Assembly: GCA_040143965.1 (NCBI GenBank)
Contig: JASJQH010000089.1
Location: forward strand, 1-31,456
Length of the DNA: 31,456 nucleotides
Direction of reading: 5' to 3'
From: Basidiobolus ranarum
Lineage: Eukaryota > Basidiobolomycota > Basidiobolomycetes > Basidiobolales
This document shows, piece by piece, positions 10,101 to 19,540 of the stretch; the first letter of the stretch is position 1, and each line of letters starts with the position of its first letter. The position numbers and the translations under genes were made by a program. Below the pieces are notes generated by a model. It was not told where the DNA came from, searched no databases, and saw only the letters and a program-made list of their open reading frames with translations.

Positions 10101-10139
10101 CTGTTGGTTACGTTCTCCAGACTGTTGGTTGTTGGTCAT
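8940..10139 (-). CDS. tandem-repeat, intrinsically disordered Arg/Tyr/Asn/Gln-rich protein
   Basis: A 399-residue protein with a 14-residue leader (MTNNQQSGERNQQN) then twelve full units and one partial unit. The consensus is NEYERG[FL]NGRRGQQNYP + RSRYGRQYEEDEQD, 29-31 residues each. No hydrophobic segment, signal peptide or folded domain is visible. Each unit has about six Arg, about seven acidic residues and four Tyr, with a basic block (GRRG, PRSRYGR) and an acidic block (EEDEQD). It is therefore a near-neutral polyampholyte with regularly spaced tyrosines. All length differences between units are whole codons (EEDEQ, EDEQ, EEED) and many base differences are synonymous, which argues that this frame is the coding one. 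The gene has no intron and a TATA box 84 nt upstream. Such proteins can be stress-protective (LEA-like) or condensate-forming. Neither role is shown here, and I recognise no family. Confidence 0.85.
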   Translation of the reverse strand: MTNNQQSGERNQQNNEYERGLTGRRGEQNYPRSRYGRQYEEDEQENEYERGLNGGRGQQNYPRSRYGRQYEEDEQNNEYKRGLTGRRGEQNYPRSRYGRQYEEDEQDNEYERGFNGRHGQQNYPRSRYGRQYEDEQDNEYERGFNGRRGQQNYPRSRYGRQYEDEQDNEYERGFNGRRGQQNYPRSRYGRQYEEDEQNNEYERGLAGRRGEQNYPRSRYGRQYEEEDNEYERGFNGRHGQQNYPRSRYGRQYEDEQDNEYERGFNGRRGQQNYPHSRYGRQYEEDERDNEYERGLAGRRGEQNYPRSRYGRQYEDEQDNEYERGFNGRHGQQNYPRSRYGRQYEDEQDNEYERGFNGKRGQQNYPRSRYGRQYEEDEQDNKYERGFNGRRGQQNQSRTL

Positions 10140-10222
10140 TTTAAAGATTCAAACGATTCTTACTAGTGTGGTATTTAGTTGAAGTAGTGATCGGATGCAG
10201 GAATCGAAAGGATTTTGCCCGA

Positions 10223-10230
10223 CTTTTATA
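10223..10230 (-). promoter_or_regulatory. TATA box of the repeat-protein gene
   Basis: TATAAAAG on the minus strand, 84 nt upstream of the ATG at 10139. It is a clean consensus in a good position. Confidence 0.6.
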
Positions 10231-10847
10231 GGAGAAATGTGGCTTATACAGTGTGAAATTTGTTTGAATATGAGCCAAGCCACCATAGTTCAATAACATC
10301 ATAGAATTTGAAAAAGACGATTTTTGATCGCGGTTAAAGTAAGCATTTTAGCTGCTGGCTCATAACAGTTGTTGTAGAATATTCTTGTTTTATAATCTAA
10401 GCATTAAATATCATGAAGGTGTTAGGTCATCTACTAATGATTGCTGCGATAAGATTGTTGCGAGTTTGGTACTACTGCTAAGCCACCTAGCTCATAATCT
10501 AGCACATCATTTGCATAAATGAATCGTGTTACTTATTACTTGAACTGACAGACAGGTGCAGCTAAGATCAACTTGATTAGACATATATCAAATATGAAAC
10601 AGCTAACAATGTTCATATAATTCACCACTATTTTTACTAGCTTCGTTTGGTATTTATAAATAGTAAAGTTTTGTCATCAATAGTAATAGTATCTTTTCAA
10701 GTACTTCAACTGATATTCCCTATGGCATATACATTATGAAAACTAATATAGCTATTTTATAACTAGTCATGTGAGCTAGGATGCATTCTGTTGGAGTGTA
10801 TGGTTTTGGTTTCTTATATAACTAACTGTTTCTTGGTGCAAATTTGA
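10231..10847. other. AT-rich intergenic stretch
   Basis: Upstream flank of the repeat-protein gene. No gene, long repeat or structural RNA is seen. Confidence 0.5.
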
Positions 10848-11192
10848 AATACACATGGTGTGTATATATTTATTGCTTTCAAAAGAAATTCAACGGATAC
10901 TAGCTGGGGATACGTAAACTTCAGATATGAATACGGTGGTTCAAACTTTGCCAAGAAAGTAGAACAGTAACTGAAATCCGGTGCTATCTGTAGTGGAAAT
11001 TCTGATACTATTGAGTCTCCCCAAACTTCTGCAACTACAGAATCCACATCAGCTACTGCAAGTCAGCCTGTTATCAGCCCATCACCACCTACTGGTACCT
11101 CCGCGAGACTGTCATTCAGATCTACTGCTGTCCCTTCTTATCCAGTTCAAGGAGGAGGCTTTACTATAAGCCAAATGGGATGTAATAAATAA
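10848..11192 (+). pseudogene. Ser/Thr-rich C-terminal end of a probable surface or secreted protein, with one in-frame stop
   Basis: One plus-strand frame runs from 10848 to a TAA at 11190-11192 with a single internal TAA at 10968-10970. The part before the internal stop contains TSWGYVNFRYEYGGSNFAKK and looks like the end of a folded domain. The part after it continues with LKSGAICSG and then a Ser/Thr/Pro-rich tail (SPQTSATTESTSATASQP), ending ...GGGFTISQMGCNK. Fungal secreted enzymes and wall glycoproteins often have such O-glycosylated tails. No upstream exon or signal peptide is visible: a stop lies at 10845-10847 and the sequence above is AT-rich. It is therefore probably a truncated relic. 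An intron removing the stop would be only about 37 nt, shorter than any intron accepted here. The family is not recognised. Confidence 0.5.
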
Positions 11193-12100
11193 GATTATAC
11201 TAGGTGTGACAATAGCAAGTAGCTACTGAGTCCATATAGCTCCAAGTAGTCGCTGCATTGCGTTAAAACGTGCGTCTACAGTTTACTGCGATTGGGCTAC
11301 TGGTAAGGATGCTCAAAGTTGTAGAGTTAGCAGATCACTTAGTGAATTTAAGCATGAGGGAGACCTTACTTGATTAATGGAGGAATACTTCAAGACAGAT
11401 TTAAAGATATTCCATAATTGAGTGCACTAATCTTGTAATAAATATTGGACTTCATTTTGGTTATTAGTAAATATGTAGATGCTATGAGGTAAGTATTGAA
11501 ACATAGTAACATATAAAGTATTAAGATATTTCATGGTCAGTGCCTACCATAATATGGCTAACGATAGTACAGTATTTGGCGTATCATTTTTTATGTAAGG
11601 CCTTACTAATGTTCACTGACCTGTTCTTAGTGTCAAAATATGGACATTTTGAGAGTGTTTTTGCGATACGGAGTTATGTTGATGCCTATTCATTGATCCG
11701 AACTTAAATATTACACTTTTGGAGTAAGGCTAAGAGTATATGGTTAATGTTGTGCTCAAAATATGTGCGTGTAATTTGAACTTTTATTTCTTGCGTGACC
11801 CCCATATACTAAATGGTTATTTTGATATTGAAATGGGTTTTGTCTGGCAAAAGAATGGTAACCAATATAATTGATTAATGTAGGAAATACAAAACTGATG
11901 CAGAAAATAAACCACAAGAATGTGACTCCGATACAAGTTAAATATACAGCATATCGAAAGTATAAAAGATATGAAGGAATCGATCTCAAAGTAGTGTAAA
12001 AATTCAGTTGTTTATACAATTTAGAGAATATGTATACAATAGCATATGATATATAGAGACAAAAGCGAAAGGGAGGAGATAAAAACATAATGAGAAACGA
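11193..12100. other. intergenic, including 3' flank of the POT transporter
   Basis: AT-rich. A minus-strand open frame at 12088-11756 encodes a hydrophobic, Tyr/Phe/Ile-rich sequence typical of translated AT-rich DNA. It lies in the expected 3' UTR of the transporter, so I do not call it a gene. Confidence 0.5.
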
Positions 12101-13678
12101 TTAGCATTCGAGGCTATCGTATTTTCTGAACAAGAAATAGAAGATCCCAGTCATAACTCCCATCAGTCCAGTTTGAATTCCAAATACATATACAAAGTTG
12201 GGGTCATTACTCCACACTGCCAAGATTAGCCCGATCAAACTGCCACCACAATTGGTGAACAAGAATAGAGCAGTAACAACGGATTTAAGTTCAGGCGCAG
12301 CTTGTCGGAATGCAAATTCAAGTCCAGTCACCGAGGCGAAAATCTCGGATATTGAGATACCAATGAATGGAATGATTTGCCACCAGATGGAAATATCATT
12401 GACTGGATCTTGTCCCGCAGGTAAGTTACTCAAGTCGGTGAAATTGTAGTATGGCCCGGTCTTGTACACTTGCGATTGAAGAACGGTGACAAAGATGAAG
12501 GCTAGAGTTGCGATAGTGAATCCAATGGTAATTCTCGTGATAGGACCAAGGCGGCATCCCATTCTTCTTAAAATTGGAAAGACAATGGTGTCAAATATAG
12601 GAATGGCAACAACTAGAACGAGACTATTGATGAGATTAAGTTGTTCAGGACCGCTGATAAAAGAAGGACGCTGCATAGTAAGCCCCATATTGATGAAGTT
12701 ATCTGACATGTTGTAATACAAAGCCCAGTAGAAGGGGTAGAACAAGAATACTAAAGATGCACGCAAAGTCTTCTTTAGGTCATCCACGAAGGCGTCGTTC
12801 CACTCGAATCCGTCCACTTTGGCATAATCCAGCCAATGTTCAATAATCCCATTGGTTTTGGCATTATCTAGAGGAGTTTTACGATGAGAAAGAGCATACT
12901 TGATACAATTGTAGGTTTTGGAGAGCACGGTGCCGGATGGAGGCTTAACAAAGTAGAATCTTTTGGCAGAAATAAAAATAATCAGCCCCAATACAAACAT
13001 AATGGCTGGAAGAGAGAATGCAAGGGGATAAGATCCATAGTTGTTGGCAACAATAGGACAGATGAACTGGCCCAGCAACGCGCCAAGGTTAATAGCCCAA
13101 TAAAAGAAACGGAAAATTCTTTCTACAGTGAGTTGGGAGTCAATGTATACACCCGGAGTCTTGGTTGCAAAGAGACCCTCTTTAATTTGTTCAGCAGCAA
13201 AGGACGAAACATTGGATTTAATGCCACCAGTACCAAAGGCGATGAATGCATATAAGGCAATGATGTAACCGATCACTCCAAAACTTCCGTCAAGAGAAGT
13301 TGGAAGTGCACTAAGTGCCAGGATGATCAAACCGATCATATAAAAGATGGAGAATATGACGATGGTTTTGAATTTTCCGAGGTATTTATCAGCAATAATG
13401 GCTCCAAGGATGGTAGTAAAGTATGCCATAAATTGGAAACCTCTGTTTACGGCAGTTGCGGTACCCTTACTAAAACCCAGCATCTTTAACATGTAAGGTT
13501 GAAATAGGAGAGAGGCCCCATAAAAGGCAAAGCGTTCACATAATTCAGTGATGATGATAAACCAGGCGGCGATAGGCACTTTTCCAGCAATACGAAGCTT
13601 AATATCTTCAGGGTTGAGTTGACTCTCTGTTTCGTAGTCAACTTCTGTGTCATGTTCAATCTTTTTTTCTCCACTCAT
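12101..13678 (-). CDS. proton-coupled oligopeptide transporter (POT/PTR2 family)
   Basis: Imports di- and tripeptides with protons, probably at the plasma membrane. The protein has 525 aa and an uninterrupted frame, slightly shorter than yeast Ptr2. The ExxER motif is present (ELCERFAFYG) at the first membrane helix. FMAYFTTILGAIIADKYLGK fits the first PTR2 signature and FGTGGIKSNVSSF the second. Multiple hydrophobic helices run through to a short C-terminal tail (FRKYDSLEC). I choose the ATG at 13678 (MSGEKKIEHD), which leaves a charged cytosolic N-terminus of about 35 residues. The frame extends farther upstream only through non-ATG codons. TATAAAAG lies 66 nt upstream. Unlike most neighbours it has no intron. 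Confidence 0.95.
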   Translation of the reverse strand: MSGEKKIEHDTEVDYETESQLNPEDIKLRIAGKVPIAAWFIIITELCERFAFYGASLLFQPYMLKMLGFSKGTATAVNRGFQFMAYFTTILGAIIADKYLGKFKTIVIFSIFYMIGLIILALSALPTSLDGSFGVIGYIIALYAFIAFGTGGIKSNVSSFAAEQIKEGLFATKTPGVYIDSQLTVERIFRFFYWAINLGALLGQFICPIVANNYGSYPLAFSLPAIMFVLGLIIFISAKRFYFVKPPSGTVLSKTYNCIKYALSHRKTPLDNAKTNGIIEHWLDYAKVDGFEWNDAFVDDLKKTLRASLVFLFYPFYWALYYNMSDNFINMGLTMQRPSFISGPEQLNLINSLVLVVAIPIFDTIVFPILRRMGCRLGPITRITIGFTIATLAFIFVTVLQSQVYKTGPYYNFTDLSNLPAGQDPVNDISIWWQIIPFIGISISEIFASVTGLEFAFRQAAPELKSVVTALFLFTNCGGSLIGLILAVWSNDPNFVYVFGIQTGLMGVMTGIFYFLFRKYDSLEC

Positions 13679-13743
13679 GATGGACTGTGTATGATTACTG
13701 AGTAGCAATAAAGTTATGAATTTCAAGTACGACTTGGAGGTTT

Positions 13744-13751
13744 CTTTTATA
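13744..13751 (-). promoter_or_regulatory. TATA box of the POT transporter
   Basis: TATAAAAG on the minus strand, 66-73 nt upstream of the ATG at 13678. It supports that start over any upstream one. Confidence 0.6.
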
Positions 13752-16642
13752 GACTGACATTCCTAAGTCGCGAGAGGAAAGTGTCACATTAGGAAAATCA
13801 ATTGAATAGTAGCATTCTTTCTAATATGCCCGATTTGATCGATAGTTCTCCACATTAAGTATATCAACCTACATTAAACTTATATTCAATCTTGAAAGTA
13901 ACACAACTGTTCCAAGCTATCAGGCAACCGTATTTGGTAACAAATATTGCTAAAATAAGTAGAAGCGGTGATTTTGGATCAGATTAATAACAATTAGACC
14001 AATCAAATGCCTGAATGCCAAGCCTATGCGGACAAAACTGTTAAAGGAAACGCGATGGAAGTTTTGATCATGGGAATCATCAACTTGACTAACTTGCAGG
14101 TGGACATGAGGCATTATATTTGGTTATAGAAGTTCCCGAGAGAGTTTACATATAGTACTATATTGTTGTAATTGCAGAACTACTCACCAAATCAAACTTC
14201 AACTAATTAGTTAAGGTGAACATCAAGATGCGTTTGTTTAAGTTATTCATGAACTACTATATATTATCCCATTCAAGTGTAAAAACCTACGACATCTTTA
14301 CAAAGTCCATAAATCTTGACGTACCAATGGCAGAATAATAAAAATCCCATATCTCCGCAACACTAGAGTATACTCATGTTGTTGTATAGGTATTTGAGAC
14401 AGTAGTGGAAATTGCTAAAATTGCTGCGGTGGTGATAGCGACTGGTTGACGAACACCGTGTATAGAATTCATCACTGGTAGGTGTCTGAGTAGTGTTATC
14501 CCATTAGTGGTTTCATTCAGAAAGAACAAAGGTGAGGCGTACTGCGTGGATTCTAGTACAACAGTTGCTGACAGTATTGGGTTAAGAGAGTGACATATGT
14601 ATGAAACTTGGTCCTGGATTTCCACTTGTTCAGTTACTTAAATTTACTTTACTATACTCAATATCATGTCACAATACATAAAGTACCACTTTTAACAACT
14701 GAATTCAATTATCAACACATAATGGTGAAGGTAGAATCAACAGGTCTGAGCATAATGTTGTTTTGCAATTTTTTATCGATCTTGTAGAGTATAAGCTGCT
14801 CAAGTAAATATTTTGGAGCCTTGAGTTGTCTATATAGTTCCTGCGCATGGAGTACCTTTATAATAGTTACTCAAAAACCCAATTACCTTGAGTAGACGAG
14901 GCAACAAAGAGAAAGCACATACATATTATTGGAGAATGTGTTATATAGATTCATCATAATTAATTGATTTTTGTTCGTGCTGAGAACTTCAACGTTGTAC
15001 CTCGATTTTCTCTTCCAAGTTGCACATCAAAATAATAAAATCCATTTAATTTGAATGGATTCAACATTTAGCATGACTCCAGCAAAAACTGCTTATACCT
15101 GGTGGTATTGAAATATCTTGGGAGTTTGGTGGAAGTGGCTTGGAGAACTAGAAGGACTGATGGCTTTCACTTATTGAATAATTGAGTAGAAAGTTGACAT
15201 TTATGTTTTTGTCAAGAAATGAACAAAACAACATACAGAATCTGTTCAGGAGGATCTTAGAAACGTGTATGCAAAGTGCGGAGCTTCTAACCCAAGTTTG
15301 AAAAATCTATATATCTGAGAACTTCTAAGTAAATTCCTCTTGCGAATAGTGAATGATATCTTAGTTCAATATGGAATAACTAAATATGACTATATAGATA
15401 TTTAGGCTTTGCTAATTTCAATAAAAACGCGAAATCAAGTGCTTAGAAATAGGCCCAGTAACATTCAAATACAGCATGTAACCATCCATCACAACATTGG
15501 GGATCAAGACTTAGGGACCAGAACAACTGTGAAAGTTAGGGCACAAAACTAACTTATTAGCAGTACTGAATACTGATAACATTACTCAGAGCGGAACTAC
15601 TAACGCAAGTCAAAGACTATTATTAGAGCTCTAACTAAGCTGTATGTTAAATATAAAGTTGAAGTATTGAATAAATACAGATATCTTATTATTTAAGAAA
15701 TGCTTGCAAAAAAGTGAATTAGCTATGAGTTATAGGGCACTTAGTGAGCCCTAATTATGACTATCTACACCAGAGATGCCCATAGCAGATGCATGTAGGT
15801 AATCTAAGGTAAAGATCGTATAATTTCAAGATTTTTTAATACTTTTTAGATGAACTTAGGGTAAGGTTAAAAGGTGTTGCTAACCTTGTATTTTAAAGCC
15901 CATATCTCTGATATGGAAAATACTCCTCTGATCTACTCAGTAGAGGCATCAACTTTGTGGGGGTAATTATCGATCTTGAAGAAGTGATAGCATTAATGAA
16001 GCAAAAATGGAGTAGAGAATTATCTTAATTATTTTCACGTATTCCTGGTCGTTATGTGAGTATATGAGAATCAATGATGTAACTTAAGGTCATAATGAAC
16101 AGAGCATTTTTAATGCATTTGATAGATGTTATATCATATTTATTCACGTGTATATAATAATAGTAGTAATAGTGAATTATTTAGGAGGGTTAGGGTTGGA
16201 AAAATTTTAGTCATGGTTTTAGTGTGACCAAAAAGGGTAAATTGAAAGTCCGCTTAGATAAAGAGGTTGATCAAAAATTCGCATACATAATGGAGAACAT
16301 AATATTGTCACACAAACTAGATAAGATTTTTATTGAGGAAAACAAATGGCCAAGTTCAATCTATGGGCGGAGGATTGGTATTAGGGTACACATTTACTTG
16401 TCATACTAACTGGTTTAGTCAAAAGGGGCTAAATTGAATAGAAGGAAGGGAACGTAGGGGAGAGGGGAAGGGAAGGGAAGAAAGGAAAGAGAAGAGAAGG
16501 GAGAGGAAGAAAGAAAGAAAGAAAACCAACACAAGGAGATTATTGAGAGGAATGGGAACGTTAGGAACATTTGTAACCTTTTGAGATTAGAAACGAGCAT
16601 GTTGAGATGATAATGACGGCGGATGGAAAATGCATGTATGGT
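13752..16642. other. long gene-poor stretch
   Basis: Almost 2.9 kb with frequent stops in all frames. Two short open frames (minus 14625-14374, plus 16224-16409) match nothing I know and have no intron or start context that would lift them above chance. The only clear structure is the homopurine tract at 16456-16525. Confidence 0.5.
16456..16525 (+). repeat. 70-nt uninterrupted homopurine tract
   Basis: A run of only A and G, first G-rich (GGGGAGAGGGGAAGGGAAGG), then GAAA repeats. It is extended upstream to about 16440 with one short break. It lies about 120 nt past the 3' end of the casein kinase gene. Such tracts can form triplex (H-DNA) and can act as terminator-like pause sites. No function is shown here. 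Confidence 0.9.
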
Positions 16643-18342
16643 TTATGTGCAGCACGAACGGCACGTTAGAACTTCCATAAATCTAGCCCAAAATCCTTTA
16701 TCTACCTCACCGGTTTGATGAGGGGATGGTGATACGTCATTGCTTCTCGACTCATAATGCCTTTGGCTACGATGCTGATGACTACTGTTGGGACTTCTAC
16801 TATGCTGAGGGCGATGTTGAGAATTACGAGGCGTAGTGTTACGCTCGGGTTGCAGGTAAGACTGAGAACCATGGTCACTTAACTACAAGACAGGAATACT
16901 TGAGTACAGATCAAATTGATACCAAACCTAAATCGACCTTACCTCACTCTTGGCACTTTTATCATTCAACATCCAATCAAAGATACCATCATCGCGTTCA
17001 CCCATCTTCTCAAGGGCTCGGTCGAACAACCCACGCAAGTATTTGTAATCGGGATTCGCGTCGAACCCAAGTTCTCTAGCATACTTTAGATAGTCTCCGA
17101 ACTCCTCTGTTTACGATGTTTGGTTAGATGGAAATGGTCACTTAATGAAGGTGGAAGATGTCGCACTTACCAGGATAGCCTTGACCCAACTCTTTGATTG
17201 GAGTGGTCTGTTTCTTCTCTCCAATTCGTTGATATTTTTGCTTGTTATTAGCCGCTTTCAATCCTTGCCAGGGAAGAGCTCCCTTCAAGAAATACATAAT
17301 GACATGACCCAGAGCCTCCAAGTCATCCCTGCGTGATTGCTCTAACAAGATAGATGAGGAAAGGTGCTTTAGAACCAATTAAATTGCATCATACGGTACC
17401 TCGACCAAGATGAGTATTGATGCTCATATAACGAGCAGTACCACTCAAGCTCTTACGCTCTCTGTAAGGGATATGTTGCTTAGTCTTGGGATCACGATAG
17501 TATTTAGCCATTCCAAAATCCACCATAAACACTTGGCTAGCATGTTTCGAGTGAGGACGACCGATCAAAAAATTATCCGGCTTGATATCACGATAGATTA
17601 AATTATGTTCATGAACTGATTCCACTCTAGCGAGCTAAAAATATTCCATGAAATTGGCGAATTCAATCAATATCTCAGTTGAATATTTTGGATGAAAGAG
17701 AGTGGTGAAAATACTAACCATTTGCTTTGCGAGCATTGCTACCGTTTTAACGCTGAACTTACGTTGACAACCCTCGAAAAGATCTTCTAAACTAGGTCCT
17801 AAGAGGTCGATGACGAGCACGTTATAAGCATCTTCTTGGTTGAAGTAATACGCAGTAGGAATACCGGCTACACGTGAAAAATATAAGTAATGAGAGGGGG
17901 AGTTGAAAGAAAACCAAGTAAACTCACGTGTTCCAGCGAGAATCTTGTAAGTACGAAATTCGTCACGAAGTTGCGGAACTTCAGTTTTTTTTACTTCCTA
18001 TTGTAAGATGGGAGGTTCTAGTGAAGGTATATATACATATATATAATAAGGGTGTATGGAAACAACGTTGAATCCGTTGTTATGGAGGGAAATAGGTTTG
18101 AAAAGTGTAGGATACGAATTTTATGGCAATCTGTTGGTTTTTCACCAGGTCGGTACCTAAAACAAAGTATCAAGTAACATGGATAGTTTAGTTAAAGGAA
18201 AATTTGAAAACTCTCCAAGGAATACCAATTAACCTTCGTATATAACACCAAAACTTCCCATGCCGATCTTTTTTCCGACACGGTAATGGACACCAACTAC
18301 TCCAGGAACTTCCTGGCGACCATCTTCCCGATTTTTAGACAT
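16643..18342 (-). CDS. casein kinase 1, Yck-like, with C-terminal cysteine cluster
   Basis: Ser/Thr kinase in eight exons: 18342-18234, 18156-18116, 17997-17928, 17867-17719, 17634-17400, 17341-17171, 17106-16943 and 16882-16643. All introns are GT-AG, 58-118 nt. The joined frame is 392 aa. The glycine loop is IGMGSFG (26-32), the catalytic Lys is K49 (IAIK), the catalytic loop is IYRDIKPDN with D139, and DFG is at 162-164. [10 protein letters not shown] and [12 protein letters not shown] are CK1 hallmarks. GIFDWM follows the kinase core, as in Yck1/2 (GIYDWM). The tail is rich in Gln, His, Arg and Ser and ends [17 protein letters not shown]. In yeast Yck1/2 a C-terminal CC is palmitoylated and anchors the kinase to the plasma membrane. 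The same is likely here although a Thr follows the cysteines. Exon 2 is only 41 nt and ends right after the catalytic Lys-Phe. Confidence 0.93.
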
Positions 18343-19540
18343 ATGTCGGTGGTGTCTAGCTTAATGCGTAAAAAAGAAGATATTCTACCACGTTGGAAGG
18401 TGGGAAAATCGAAGATAAATGTTATCAAGCGTGTGTGAGTTGATATGGAAATAAAGGAACGAGTGGGTCCAAAATAGACAAGAATATTGGAACAGGAATC
18501 TGTGCTTGATGGGGTATAAAAATCCCTCAGAAACAAGAACGGATCGAAATTTTGATCTCGATTTCACGTTGAGCCAAGGTGAGTGGCAGGGTGGGTGAAG
18601 AATGTTATTGAGCACAACAATAGGATGTTTAACGAAAATATAAGGAATGCTAGACTGGGGAGGGAGAGCGAGTGAGAGAAGGGTGAGTCGTAGAGCAAAG
18701 CTCATAGATCTTGCAATATTCAGTTCTAGATTCATTTCTCAAGAATCAGTCAACTTCGGTTTGGTAAAATCGATTTATTCAAATGTTCCAGAGATTAACC
18801 AATGGCTCTGAAGATAAGACTGATGCCAATCTAAGACCTAGAAGGGACCATGACAGCATCAGTTTCATTGGGCGAAGTGTATCAGCCGAAATAACTTCTT
18901 TGGTTACTTCAACCCCACGGCATGTCTAAGCCATGTTAATTCTCATACAATAGGGTCACGACAACAGTTCTAAGAGGGAGTGGTGTTAGCTATTTTCTCA
19001 CCTTAATCAACTAGATTGTGGCATGGTGAGAGTGGATTTGCAGCTGATTAAATGCTTTCAAAAAAGAGTTTTATTCTATATCCCAATTTACTTGCAACAA
19101 TGAGCACCGTTTTCAATAGAAGTATGCAGAGAGTTCCTTCCTTCACACAGACAACATAAACATAGAGACATGCCTGAGCCTATATTCATCACTCCCATAC
19201 GACGTGAGATTCGAAAAGAGGATTGCGTTACCGACGGAGGGGTTTTAGGATAATTCTGAGCCACACATACTCACTCGAACCAAGAGAGCACTACTTTTGT
19301 TGAGTTGCGTATAGTTGACAAGAATAACCGAGGCTATGACTCCCATTCATTACTTATGGATAGAAGAGAATATGGTAGATTTTTATCTAGTGTTTCAAAC
19401 AATTGGGGCAGAATGAGGCAGTATTATTTTACAAAGTTGTCGATTCTGGCAATGACTCATTTCAAAACCAGAATGTATAAAGTCTAAGAATGACATTGCT
19501 CAAATGACTATACTTATAAAGGTACAATGTTATCTCAAAC
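18343..19540. other. intergenic stretch
   Basis: Promoter side of casein kinase 1 and 3' flank of the FHA-RING gene. Short minus-strand open frames at 18297-18735 overlap the kinase 5' region and look like untranslated sequence. Nothing else is recognised. Confidence 0.5.

Noticed and set aside
8940-10139. CRISPR-like array
   Set aside because: The repeats are contiguous, in frame and lack unique spacers. They encode a repeat protein.
11756-12088. 110-residue hydrophobic minus-strand open frame
   Set aside because: It lies in the expected 3' UTR of the transporter and has the composition of translated AT-rich DNA.
13679-13726. N-terminal extension of the POT transporter
   Set aside because: It would start at TTG and add a hydrophobic leader. 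The ATG at 13678 fits the family and the TATA spacing.
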